Positions 1 through 7,325 of a DNA stretch of 64,000 nucleotides are shown here, in pieces. Source of the DNA: Mycolicibacterium sp. BiH015 (GTDB lineage: Bacteria; Actinomycetota; Actinomycetes; Mycobacteriales; Mycobacteriaceae). Made by a program: the position numbers and the translations under genes. Below the pieces are notes generated by a model. That model was not told the DNA's origin. It saw nothing but the letters and a program-made list of their open reading frames with translations, and ran no database searches. The stretch covers positions 62,001 through 126,000 of the forward strand of contig NZ_JAQGCZ010000010.1 in the NCBI RefSeq assembly GCF_027706845.1, in the 5' to 3' direction. Every line of letters starts with the position of its first letter. The stretch's first letter is position 1.

Positions 1-349
1 CGGCGCGGAGGTCGACCCCACGCGGGATCAATGCCAGGGAGGCGGCATCGACGACGACACGTTCGGCGAACGCACCGAACATCGCCGTCCCGGTGACGCG
101 GTCACCTACGGCGAAACCCGATGTATCCGGTCCGATTTCGTCGACCACCCCGCCGAACTCGCTTCCCGGCACGAACGGGGTGGGAACGGTGACCTGGTAG
201 GTGCCGGCCACGAGCAGGACGTCGGGGAAATTGACCGCGGCCGCCTTGACCCGGACGCCGATCTGGCCGGGTCCGGCAGCGGCGACGGCACGTTCCTGTA
301 CCTGCACCACTTCCGGTGGCCCGTGACATGGACAGATCGCGGCCCGCAC
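1..349 (-). CDS. Quinone-oxidoreductase-type MDR dehydrogenase, N-terminal part (cut by window edge)
   Basis: The reading frame starts at GTG (347-349) and runs off the left edge, giving about 116 residues. The N-terminus reads VRAAICPCHGPPEVVQVQER, followed by VNFPDVLLVAGTYQV and then FVPGSEFGGVVDEIG with GDRV, the typical GroES-like start of zinc-independent NAD(P)H:quinone oxidoreductases of the medium-chain dehydrogenase family. The cofactor domain lies outside the window. It starts 3 bp after the upstream kinase-like gene ends, so it is the last visible gene of the TetR-led leftward operon. By family it would reduce a conjugated carbonyl or quinone with NADPH. The substrate is unknown. 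Confidence 0.8.
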   Translation of the reverse strand, partial: MRAAICPCHGPPEVVQVQERAVAAAGPGQIGVRVKAAAVNFPDVLLVAGTYQVTVPTPFVPGSEFGGVVDEIGPDTSGFAVGDRVTGTAMFGAFAERVVVDAASLALIPRGVDLRA

Positions 350-352
350 CGT

Positions 353-1399
353 TCAACCCCGGTAGTCGGTGGACTCGGCGAGGTCAGCCGCAGATTCCAT
401 CAGACTGGTGACCACCGGCCCGAATGCCAGAAGCTTGTCGTCGTCACCGGCCCGTTGGAAGCCCTGCTCGAGCACGATGGCCAGCTTCCACTTGGCCAAG
501 ACCAAGTAGTAGTCCAGGTCGTCGACCTGACGTCCCGAGACCTCGGCGTAGTGGGCGACCACGTCGTCGCGCGAGGGCATGCCGCGCATGTCGACGTAGG
601 TCATGTCACCAGCGTCATCACCTTCGGTCTCATTTGCTCCTTGCGTGCGCGAAGGCCATGACTGCACCATCCAGCCGAGGTCGAGCTTGGGATCGCCGAC
701 GGTGCCCATCTCCCAGTCCACGATCGCGGCCATTCGGGCAGGCGCGCCGTGGCGGTACATGACGTTGGCGAACTGGTAATCGCCGTGCATCAGGCCCGGA
801 ATGAAGTCGAGCGGTTTGTGCGCCTTGAGCCATCTGGTGGCTGCGTCCAGACCGGGCAGAGGGCGCTTCTTGATCCGTTCGAGAAACCCGATCCAGCGGT
901 CGACCTGCCGTTCGTGGAAGCCGTCCGGCCGCCCCAGATCGTGCAGGCCTTTTGCGCGCCAGTCGACCTGCGACAGCAGCGCAATCCCCTCGGCCAGTTG
1001 GTAACTCAATCCCGGTCTCAAGGAGGGGTCACTGTGGAACGGCTCGGGCCAACGGCCATGGGTATCCATCGGCGACCAGCCGTCGACGAATCCCATCAAG
1101 TAAAACGGGCGCCCCAGGACCGACGCATCGTCGCAGACGCCGACCGCTGCCGTGTGCGGGACGTCGGTACCGTCGAGCGCCTCGATGATCCGCCACTCCC
1201 GCAGAATCCCCTTGTCCCGGTCGGGCGGGGCTCCCGGTGGCGGCATGCGCAGCACGCAGCGATGCTCCCCCCGGGTGATCTCGAAGATGACGTTTTGCGT
1301 TCCGCCGGAAAGGAACCGGGCCGACAGTGGCTCTCCCTTGCCGGGCAGCGCGGCCTCATCCATCCAGCTGGCGAGCCGCTCGATGTCGATCCCACTCAC
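353..1399 (-). CDS. Phosphotransferase-family (APH/ACAD10-N-like) protein
   Basis: This 348-residue protein has the aminoglycoside-phosphotransferase/choline-kinase fold. HGDYQFANVM (about residues 205-214) is the catalytic loop and DWEMGTVGDPKLDLGW (about 228-243) carries the metal-binding Asp. The same domain is fused in front of the dehydrogenase domain in animal ACAD10 and ACAD11, where it phosphorylates 4-hydroxyacyl-CoA so that the phosphate can be eliminated. Here it is a separate gene overlapping the ACAD11-like dehydrogenase gene by 4 bp (ATGA). I infer that the pair handles hydroxylated acyl-CoAs. Antibiotic resistance is unlikely in this context. Confidence 0.85.
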   Translation of the reverse strand: MSGIDIERLASWMDEAALPGKGEPLSARFLSGGTQNVIFEITRGEHRCVLRMPPPGAPPDRDKGILREWRIIEALDGTDVPHTAAVGVCDDASVLGRPFYLMGFVDGWSPMDTHGRWPEPFHSDPSLRPGLSYQLAEGIALLSQVDWRAKGLHDLGRPDGFHERQVDRWIGFLERIKKRPLPGLDAATRWLKAHKPLDFIPGLMHGDYQFANVMYRHGAPARMAAIVDWEMGTVGDPKLDLGWMVQSWPSRTQGANETEGDDAGDMTYVDMRGMPSRDDVVAHYAEVSGRQVDDLDYYLVLAKWKLAIVLEQGFQRAGDDDKLLAFGPVVTSLMESAADLAESTDYRG

Positions 1400-2694
1400 A
1401 GGTTGCCCACCTCATGTTCGAGGTAGCGGGCGTACTTCGCCCGTGCCGCTTCGCGTTTCGCCGGGATCCACTCCGAGGGCCAAGTGCCCTCGGACGGGCG
1501 GTAGTCGCGGAGGACCTGTTTGGCGACGGTCGTCTTGTGGACCTCGGTGGGTCCGTCGGCCAGCCCCATCACGGCGGCACCGGTCACCATGCCGAGGAAC
1601 GGCACCTCGTTGGTGACGCCGAGTGCTCCGTGCACCTGCATTGCCCGCCAGGCGATGTCGTGCAGCACGGTCGGCATGACGACCTTGACGGCGGCGATGT
1701 CCTTGCGGACCCTTTTGTAGTCGTTGTATTTGTCGATCTCCCATGCGGTGTAGAGCACCATCAGCCGGAACTGGAGTAGCTGGGCGTAGGAATCGGCGAT
1801 GTAGCCCTGCACGAACTGCTTGTCCGACAGTCTGCTGCCCTGCGTTTCGCGGCTCAGCGCGCGTTCGCACATCATGTCCAGCGCCTTGCGGGAGAGTCCG
1901 ATGGTGCGCATCGCGTGGTGGATGCGTCCACCGCCGAGACGGGTCTGCGCGATGACGAAGGCTTGGCCCTCCCCGCCGAGAAGCGCGTCGGCGGGCACGC
2001 GGACATTGTCGTAGTGGATCAGCGCATGCGAGCCCTCGTCGGCCCGCTCCCCATAGAGGCCGATGTTCCGTTCGATCTTGACGCCAGGGGTGTCTGTGGG
2101 CACCAAGAACATCGACATGCCCTGATAGGCACTCACATCCGGGTTGGTGACCACCATGACGATGAGGAACGACGCGGTGGCTGCATTGGACGAGAAGAAC
2201 TTCCAGCCATTGATGATCCAGTCGTCTCCGTCGCGCACGGCGCTTGTGGTGAACATCGTTGGGTCGGCGCCGGCATGCGGCTCGGTCATCGAGTAGCAGG
2301 AGAACAGCTCGCCGTCCAACAGTGGTCGCAGATAGCGCTGCTTCTGCTGCTCGGTGCCGTAGTGCGCGATGATCTCCGCATTGCCGGTGTCGGGCGCCTG
2401 GCAGCCGAAGATGATCGGCGCCCACTGAGAGCGGCCGAGAATCTCGTTGAGCAGCGCGAGCTTCAGCTGGCCGTAGCCCTGACCGCCGAGGTCGGCCCCC
2501 AGGTGGGTGGCCCACAGTCCGCGTCTGCGCACCTCCTCCTTGAGGGGATCGATCGCCTCGCGGCGCTTGCCGTCCAGCGGCATGAACTGCTGATGCGGGA
2601 ATGCCAGGTCGAGTGGCTCGATCTCTTCGCGGACGAACTCGTCGGCCCAGTCCAACACCTTCTGGTACTCAGGGTCGGTCTCGAAATCCCACAT
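1396..2694 (-). CDS. Acyl-CoA dehydrogenase, ACAD10/11-like
   Basis: A 432-residue FAD-dependent acyl-CoA dehydrogenase. The middle domain shows YSMTEPHAGADPTMF and WIINGWKFFSS (FAD/substrate binding). The C-terminal domain shows QVHGALGVTNEVPF and LADGPTEVHKTTVAKQVL. Where MCAD-type enzymes have the catalytic Glu of YEGT, my alignment by eye puts Asp (ADGPTEV), as I recall for the ACAD10/11 group. The start overlaps the TetR gene end by 26 bp and its end overlaps the APH-like gene by 4 bp, so translation is probably coupled. Expected reaction: alpha,beta-dehydrogenation of an acyl-CoA, probably acting with the adjacent kinase-like protein. Confidence 0.92.
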   Translation of the reverse strand: MWDFETDPEYQKVLDWADEFVREEIEPLDLAFPHQQFMPLDGKRREAIDPLKEEVRRRGLWATHLGADLGGQGYGQLKLALLNEILGRSQWAPIIFGCQAPDTGNAEIIAHYGTEQQKQRYLRPLLDGELFSCYSMTEPHAGADPTMFTTSAVRDGDDWIINGWKFFSSNAATASFLIVMVVTNPDVSAYQGMSMFLVPTDTPGVKIERNIGLYGERADEGSHALIHYDNVRVPADALLGGEGQAFVIAQTRLGGGRIHHAMRTIGLSRKALDMMCERALSRETQGSRLSDKQFVQGYIADSYAQLLQFRLMVLYTAWEIDKYNDYKRVRKDIAAVKVVMPTVLHDIAWRAMQVHGALGVTNEVPFLGMVTGAAVMGLADGPTEVHKTTVAKQVLRDYRPSEGTWPSEWIPAKREAARAKYARYLEHEVGNL

Positions 2695-3382
2695 GCGGCC
2701 TCCTCGCCGAATATCCGTTGATGAGCGTGCAGATGTCCGCCGTCACGACGTCGGCGAACGACCGTTTGCCGAACGCTCCCGCCGCCCAGTGTCGTGCGCC
2801 TTCGCTGACCATGGTTTGCGCCAGATATGCGAGGTGTGCGATGTCGGCTGCGGCGGGCAGCTTTCCGTCGGCCTTGGCTCGGGTGAACAGTTCGGTGAAC
2901 ATGTCCGCATCGGTGTCAGGCGGGTCGGACGCTGCGAGGATGCGGTGCTCGTGCCGGTAACCCTCGAGGATGGTTTCGATGATGAGCTCCGGAGGGTTGC
3001 GTGCCATCGACCGTTCGAAGGCGCGCAGTGCCGCCGATAGAACATCCGCGATTTCGTAGGGCCGCGTGAGCAATTCGTGGATCGTGCGGTGCGCCGACTG
3101 TGTCGAGAGGACACCGACCTCGAAAAGCACGTCTTCCTTGCGGGGGAAGTAGAAATAGAACAGCGCTTTGGACACACCCGCGGCCGTGCAGATGTCGGCG
3201 ACGGTGGTGGTGGCATAGCCATTCGTCCGCCACAGCGCCATGGCCGCCTGGACGAGCATGCGCTTGGTCTCGGTCGAACGCGCCCGCTGGAACGATGCTC
3301 GACGCTGACCTCGGTCAGCTGCAGAATCAGGCTGGACTGCGGCCATAGATCCGAAGCTATCAGGTCGATAATCGAACGCCAA
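2669..3382 (-). CDS. TetR-family transcriptional regulator
   Basis: A 237-residue protein with a TetR helix-turn-helix at about residues 40-86 (VADICTAAGVSKALFYFYFP, then RKEDVLF) and a helical ligand domain. About 35 residues precede the HTH, so the true start may be the internal Met at residue 13. It is the first gene of the leftward operon, overlapping the acyl-CoA dehydrogenase start. It probably represses its own operon and perhaps the divergent VOC gene. The ligand is probably an acyl-CoA or pathway intermediate, by analogy with FadR/KstR-type TetR proteins. Its promoter lacks the GAGAAT dyad found elsewhere in the window. Confidence 0.9.
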   Translation of the reverse strand: MAFDYRPDSFGSMAAVQPDSAADRGQRRASFQRARSTETKRMLVQAAMALWRTNGYATTTVADICTAAGVSKALFYFYFPRKEDVLFEVGVLSTQSAHRTIHELLTRPYEIADVLSAALRAFERSMARNPPELIIETILEGYRHEHRILAASDPPDTDADMFTELFTRAKADGKLPAAADIAHLAYLAQTMVSEGARHWAAGAFGKRSFADVVTADICTLINGYSARRPHVGFRDRP

Positions 3383-3457
3383 TAGTTGACCGAAGTCTAA
3401 CTAAATGATTTGCAAGTTTCCGTCCACAGACGTTGGTCCTCTCGGTAGCGTTCGCCC
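3383..3457. promoter_or_regulatory. Divergent promoter region with candidate TetR operator
   Basis: This 75-bp space separates the TetR start (3382, leftward) from the VOC start (3458, rightward). Positions about 3383-3403 hold an imperfect dyad with arms TAGTT and AACTA around a TTGAC...GTC core, the usual size for a TetR autoregulatory site. The dyad has mismatches, so this is only a candidate. The region is clearly more AT-rich than the flanking genes. Confidence 0.45.
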
Positions 3458-3898
3458 ATGCCCGATCACCTGCACCACGTCGTCATGCGCAGCCATTCGG
3501 CTTCCGACTTCATCGCATTCCTGACCGACGTGGTCGGAATGACGGTCGCCTACCAGATGCGGGTGCCGGGGCCGGTCCTGGAGACGACGCTGGGTTGGCC
3601 GCCGTCCGACGGTGCCGATGTGACGATCCTCGGCAACGGGGATGCCGGCCTCATCGAGGTGCTCGACGTTCCCGAACACCTGCGAACAGTTGCGCCCGAG
3701 GGGCTGGCGGCGTTGTCGTTTCTGACCGACGACTTCCCCCGAAGCCGGGACGCCGCCGAGAAACACGCCGACGACGTCACGGTTTTCGATGCCGGCGTGC
3801 CCGGAGTCGACCTGTTCTTCTGCACCGTCGGTGGTGTGCCGATGGAGTTCATGGGCAGCTATGCACTCGGGGAGGAAGGCCAGGGACCGGCAGAATGA
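3458..3898 (+). CDS. VOC (glyoxalase/dioxygenase fold) family protein
   Basis: A 146-residue protein with the vicinal-oxygen-chelate beta-alpha-beta layout: LHHVVMRS at the N-terminus, DFIAFLTDVVGMTV as the first helix, and GVDLFFCTVGGVPMEFM at the C-terminal metal-ligand region. The candidate metal ligands are His near residue 7 and Glu in PMEFM. Family members act as lyases, isomerases or extradiol-type dioxygenases, so the reaction cannot be assigned. It is divergent from the TetR operon and followed 4 bp later by a small membrane-protein gene. Confidence 0.8.
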   Translation: MPDHLHHVVMRSHSASDFIAFLTDVVGMTVAYQMRVPGPVLETTLGWPPSDGADVTILGNGDAGLIEVLDVPEHLRTVAPEGLAALSFLTDDFPRSRDAAEKHADDVTVFDAGVPGVDLFFCTVGGVPMEFMGSYALGEEGQGPAE

Positions 3899-3902
3899 CA
3901 GC

Positions 3903-4088
3903 GTGGGCGCCCTGAAGATCGCCGCGCTGGTGTTCGCCGCGCTGGCGTTGACAGCCGGAGGCCTCCAGCTGCTGGCATTCGCGTCGGGTGGCTCACCACG
4001 CCACCTCATCCTCGGCGGATTCGCATGTGCTGTCGGGGTTTCGGTTGGTTCGGCGGTGGTCGCCGCTGTGCTGCGATCACGCCGCTGA
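3903..4088 (+). CDS. Small two-helix membrane protein, function unknown
   Basis: A 61-residue frame starting at GTG 3903 (GTG GGC GCC CTG AAG), four bases after the VOC stop. It contains two hydrophobic segments, about residues 5-26 (ALKIAALVFAALALTAGGLQ) and 35-56 (LGGFACAVGVSVGSAVVAAVL), and ends in RSRR. This suggests a helical hairpin with the basic tail in the cytoplasm. The GTG is preferred because longer versions of the frame run back over the VOC gene. I do not recognise a family. Confidence 0.55.
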   Translation: MGALKIAALVFAALALTAGGLQLLAFASGGSPRHLILGGFACAVGVSVGSAVVAAVLRSRR

Positions 4089-4099
4089 TCAGGCCGGCA

Positions 4100-4438
4100 T
4101 CATAGCTGCGCGTTGAGCGACGCCAGGAACTGTGCGGTGCGTTCGCGTGAGCGTCGCCGGGCCGATGGTTCGTCACCGAGCCCGATGATCCGCGCGGCGA
4201 GGTCGGTGACGCCCGCGCCGCGATACGCGCGGAATCGGCTCTCGACCGCGGATTCGTCTCCGGCTGCCATTGTGTCGCCGACGTCCTCGGCGTTACCGTG
4301 TTCCAGCAGCGCCACGTAGTTGGGGGACACGTGGGCGTGCCCGAGGATCTCACTGGCGTGCGCGCGCGCGTCGTCGACCTCCGCGGGCGAACAGAGCGCA
4401 ACCGGAACCCCTGCGACGATGCGGGGCTGCGGCCAGGA
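4100..4438 (-). pseudogene. 3' remnant of an F420-type luciferase-like oxidoreductase
   Basis: Reading leftward from about 4438, the frame gives PRIVAGVPVALCSPAEVDDA, then SPNYVALLEHGNAEDVGDTM, AGDESAVESRFRAYRGAGVTDL and a final RERTAQFLASL. This is the C-terminal third of a luciferase-like (LLM) F420-dependent oxidoreductase, including the GDE...GVTD ending typical of the family. The N-terminal two thirds, with the flavin/F420-binding strands, and the start codon are missing. The homology stops where the rightward Rieske-like remnant begins, so the 5' ends of two formerly divergent genes appear to have been lost together. An internal ATG at 4330 could give 76 residues, but this would not be a complete enzyme. 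Confidence 0.75.
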
Positions 4439-5495
4439 CGTCGGTGATCGTCGTCAAGGGCCGCGACCAGCAGATCCGCGCGTTTCATAACATCTGCCGC
4501 CATCGCGGGAACAAGCTGGTATGGAACGACTTTCCCAGCGACGAGGTCAAGGGTGCCTGCCGACAGTTCACCTGCAAGTACCACGGATGGCGTTACGGGC
4601 TCGACGGCGAGCTCACATTCGTTCAACAGCCCGGGAGTTCTTCGACCTGGACACCACGAAGTACGGCCTCAAACCGGTGCACTGCGACGTGTGGAACGGC
4701 TTCATCTTCATCAACTTCGACCCCGAGCCCCGGCAGACGTTGCGCGATTTCCTCGGTCCGATGATCACTGCGCTCGACGACTATCCCTTCGAATTGATGA
4801 CCGAGCGTTACGATTTCGTCGCCCACAACAACAGCAACTGGAAGATTTTCGCCGACGCGTTCCAGGAGTACTATCACGTGCCGTCGCTGCACTCGCAGCA
4901 GGTGCCGACGGAGGTGCGCCAACCGAACGCGACCTTCGAGTGTGGACATTTCCAGATCGACGGGCCACACCGCCTCGTGTCGACGGCGGGCACGCGGCGA
5001 TGGCTGCTCGCACCCGAGTTCATGTACCCGGTCGAAAGGGCGACGCGCAGTGGGCTGGTCGGCCCGTGGCGGACCCCGGAGACGCATCAGTCGGCGGGGC
5101 TGAATCCTGGCGGCATCGAACCGTGGGGCATCACCAACTTCCAGATCTTCCCGAACCTGGAAATCTTGATCTACCACGGTTGGTATCTGCTCTACCGCTA
5201 CTGGCCCACCTCGCACAACACGCACAAGTTCGAGGCCTACAACGCCTTTCATCCCGCACGCACCGTCCGCGAACGGATCGAGCACGAGGTCGCCTCTGTC
5301 GTCCTCAAGGAGTTCGCTCTGCAAGACGCCGGGATGCTCGGCGGCACCCAGGCGGCACTCGAATACGGACTGGGCGAGCCGATCGTCGACGACTACCCGC
5401 TCAACGACCAGGAGATCCTGGTCCGCCATCTGCACCACGTCGCCGTCGACTGGGTGCAACGGTTCAAGGCCGAGCGCGCCCCGGTGGGGGTCTGA
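4439..5495 (+). pseudogene. Rieske-type ring-hydroxylating oxygenase alpha subunit, 5'-truncated and frameshifted
   Basis: From about 4441 the frame encodes SVIVVKGRDQQIRAFHNICR and the rest of the Rieske centre (CRH at about 4495, then CKYH at about 4573, binding 2Fe-2S). Near 4630-4632 the frame must change by one base: the first frame ends at FVQQ and the second continues REFFDLDTTKYGLKPVHCDVW. The catalytic part follows, with EYYHVPSLH as the mononuclear-iron ligand motif, to a stop at 5493-5495. About 60-80 N-terminal residues and any start codon are missing. Both defects argue for a dead gene. The small frameshift alone could be a sequencing error, but the 5' loss could not. Confidence 0.8.
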
Positions 5496-5497
5496 CC

Positions 5498-5827
5498 ATG
5501 CCGCGCCTACCCGAACCCTTCGCCGAATTTGAGAAGTTCACCGAAAAGTGGTGTTTGGCAACCGAACCCGAACGATGGGAAGCCAGGCTGAATACGCCGA
5601 TGCCCGAAATTCACGCTTTCTACGACGCGTTCACCCCCCGCTTCGAGGAAGCCATCGACTACTGCGACAAGTTCCCGCTCGACGAGTTGCCCGAGGATGT
5701 GCTCAACCTGCTGCACCTCGTCTATTCGATGATCATGGTCTCGATGGCCGTCGAGGTCTTCGGTACGCAGAAACCCGCCGATTCCGCCGACGCCGTCATC
5801 GATCGCGTCAGCGCACCGGTGCCCTAG
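5498..5827 (+). CDS. Small acidic protein following a Rieske oxygenase gene, unknown
   Basis: A 109-residue protein starting at ATG 5498, two bases after the Rieske remnant's stop. It is acidic and probably helical (EPFAEFEKFTEKWCLATEPE, later FPLDELPEDVLNLLHLVYSM), with no membrane segment or recognisable catalytic motif. Its tight position suggests it once served the oxygenase, as a small subunit or accessory protein. With the oxygenase broken it may be an orphan, though the frame is intact. Confidence 0.65.
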   Translation: MPRLPEPFAEFEKFTEKWCLATEPERWEARLNTPMPEIHAFYDAFTPRFEEAIDYCDKFPLDELPEDVLNLLHLVYSMIMVSMAVEVFGTQKPADSADAVIDRVSAPVP

Positions 5828-5841
5828 ACAGGACAGAACTG

Positions 5842-6687
5842 ATGACTTCGCTGACGATCAACAAACTGACCCCCTCGGTCGGCGCCGAGGTGGTAGGTGT
5901 CGATCCCGATCGCCTGGCGTCGGACGACTCGCTGGGCGAGACGGTGCTGGACGCACTGGAAGCTAACGGGGTGCTCGTCTTTCCCGGGCTCGGACTCGAC
6001 CCCGAGTCACAGGTCGCTTTCAGCCGTCGCCTCGGAGCGGTGGACCACTCCTCGGACGGACATCATCCGGTGGCAGGCATCTATCCGATCACGCTGGACG
6101 CGTCGAAGAACAAATCTGCGGCCTATCTGAGGGCGACCTTCGACTGGCACATCGACGGCTGTACCCCGACCGGTGCCGAGTGCCCGCAGAAGGCGACCGT
6201 CCTGTCCGCCGTCCAGGTCGCCGATCGCGGTGGGGAGACCGAGTTCGCCAACTCCTACGCTGCATACGACGCGTTCACCGACGAGGAAAAGGAACGCTTC
6301 TCGGCGATGCGTGTGGTCCATTCGCTGGAAGCCTCGCAAAGCAGGATCAACCCCGACCCCACAGCCGAAGAACTCGCCCGCTGGCGGTCCCGTCCAACGC
6401 ACGAGCATCCGCTGGTGTGGACGCACCGCAGCGGCCGCAAGTCGCTCGTGCTCGGCGCGTCGGCGCACTACGTGGTCGGGATGGACCGCGACGAAGGTCA
6501 GGCGCTGCTGGCCGAACTGCTGGAGCGGGCGACGCGGCCCGAACTCGTGTACAGCCACCGATGGTCGGTCGGTGACACCGTCATCTGGGACAACAACGGA
6601 GTGCTGCACCGCGCGGCGCCGTACGACCCCGATTCGCAGCGGGAGATGCTGCGCACGACCGTGCTCGGCGACGAGCCGATCCAGTAG
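5842..6687 (+). CDS. TauD/TfdA-family 2-oxoglutarate-dependent dioxygenase
   Basis: A 281-residue non-haem iron dioxygenase. The HxD iron ligands are His103 and Asp105 in DWHIDG, and the distal His is about residue 256 in NNGVLHRA. The following REMLRTT supplies the Arg that binds 2-oxoglutarate. Expected reaction: O2- and 2-oxoglutarate-dependent hydroxylation, often followed by loss of a side group; the substrate is unknown. It lies 14 bp after the small acidic gene, and its stop overlaps the start of the CMD-like gene (TAGTG). Confidence 0.9.
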   Translation: MTSLTINKLTPSVGAEVVGVDPDRLASDDSLGETVLDALEANGVLVFPGLGLDPESQVAFSRRLGAVDHSSDGHHPVAGIYPITLDASKNKSAAYLRATFDWHIDGCTPTGAECPQKATVLSAVQVADRGGETEFANSYAAYDAFTDEEKERFSAMRVVHSLEASQSRINPDPTAEELARWRSRPTHEHPLVWTHRSGRKSLVLGASAHYVVGMDRDEGQALLAELLERATRPELVYSHRWSVGDTVIWDNNGVLHRAAPYDPDSQREMLRTTVLGDEPIQ

Positions 6688-7226
6688 TGGCCGACCTGCC
6701 GCGGCTCGACCCGCTGCCCGCCGAGCGCTGGGATGACGCCGCTTGCGACGCGCTGAGCCCCCTGCTGCCGCCGGAGCGGGCCAATCCGTGCGACGCGGGC
6801 AACGTGCTGGGCACCCTGGTGCACCATCCCGAACTGGCCCGCGCCTATCTGACGTTCAACGCACACCTGCTGGTCGCGTCGACGCTGTCGGCCCGGGTGC
6901 GTGAGGTGGCGTTGCTGCGCGCGGTGCAGGTACGACCCTGCGGATACCTGTGGGACCACCACATCCCCATCGCGCGGCGCGCGGGGCTGACGGCGGCCGA
7001 GATCGACGCGATTCGGGCGGGGGACCCTCCCGACGGCCTCGACGCGCTCGTCGTGCGCGCTGTCGACGAACTGAACGAGTCGAACACCCTGGGCGAGCGA
7101 ACATGGTCGGCGCTGCGGGACCACTTCGACGAGCGTCAGCTGATGGACCTGATCTTCACGATCGGCTGCTACCAATTGCTGGGCGCCGCGGTGAATGTGC
7201 TGGGCATCCAGCCGGAGGAGCCTTGA
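6687..7226 (+). CDS. Carboxymuconolactone-decarboxylase-like (CMD/AhpD fold) protein
   Basis: A 179-residue protein starting at GTG 6687, overlapping the dioxygenase stop by one base. The all-helical CMD signature is at about residues 70-100: REVALLRAVQVRPCGYLWDH, then HIPIARRAGLT. The single Cys followed by Y...H matches the CMD pattern and not the CxxC of AhpD peroxidases. Family members include decarboxylases and many proteins of unknown role next to catabolic genes. Confidence 0.8.
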   Translation: MADLPRLDPLPAERWDDAACDALSPLLPPERANPCDAGNVLGTLVHHPELARAYLTFNAHLLVASTLSARVREVALLRAVQVRPCGYLWDHHIPIARRAGLTAAEIDAIRAGDPPDGLDALVVRAVDELNESNTLGERTWSALRDHFDERQLMDLIFTIGCYQLLGAAVNVLGIQPEEP

Positions 7227-7280
7227 TCGGCGTTGTCGTTGACGTCGCGGTGCCGGTATGAAAATCTGATACGCAAGATT

Positions 7281-7295
7281 GAGAATCACGTTCTC
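7281..7295. promoter_or_regulatory. GAGAAT-type operator, site 1
   Basis: GAGAATCACGTTCTC is a 15-bp dyad with perfect GAGAA/TTCTC arms, 31 bp upstream of the P450 start at 7326. It belongs to the recurrent motif GAGAAT-N3-ATTCTC also seen at 22000, 22124, 57620 and 60482. The position overlaps the expected promoter, consistent with repression. Confidence 0.65.
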
Positions 7296-7325
7296 TTCGC
7301 GAGAGATCGTCGGGACGGAGCGGGC

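Noticed and set aside
102..356. 84-residue leftward frame starting MNGAGRDLSMSRATG
   Set aside because: It is out of frame with the clear quinone-oxidoreductase reading (GTG 349) over the same bases and is Arg-rich with no recognisable motif, so it is a shadow.
353..1399. Aminoglycoside resistance gene
   Set aside because: The APH motif occurs in an operon with an ACAD11-like dehydrogenase and a TetR gene, which points to acyl-CoA metabolism.
2669..3382. This TetR as regulator of the GAGAAT sites
   Set aside because: Its own promoter has no GAGAAT dyad, and autoregulation is usual in the family. It stays possible but unsupported.
4100..5495. Mobile element insertion as cause of the broken genes
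   Set aside because: No transposase, terminal inverted repeats or target duplication can be seen at the junction. A simple deletion explains it.
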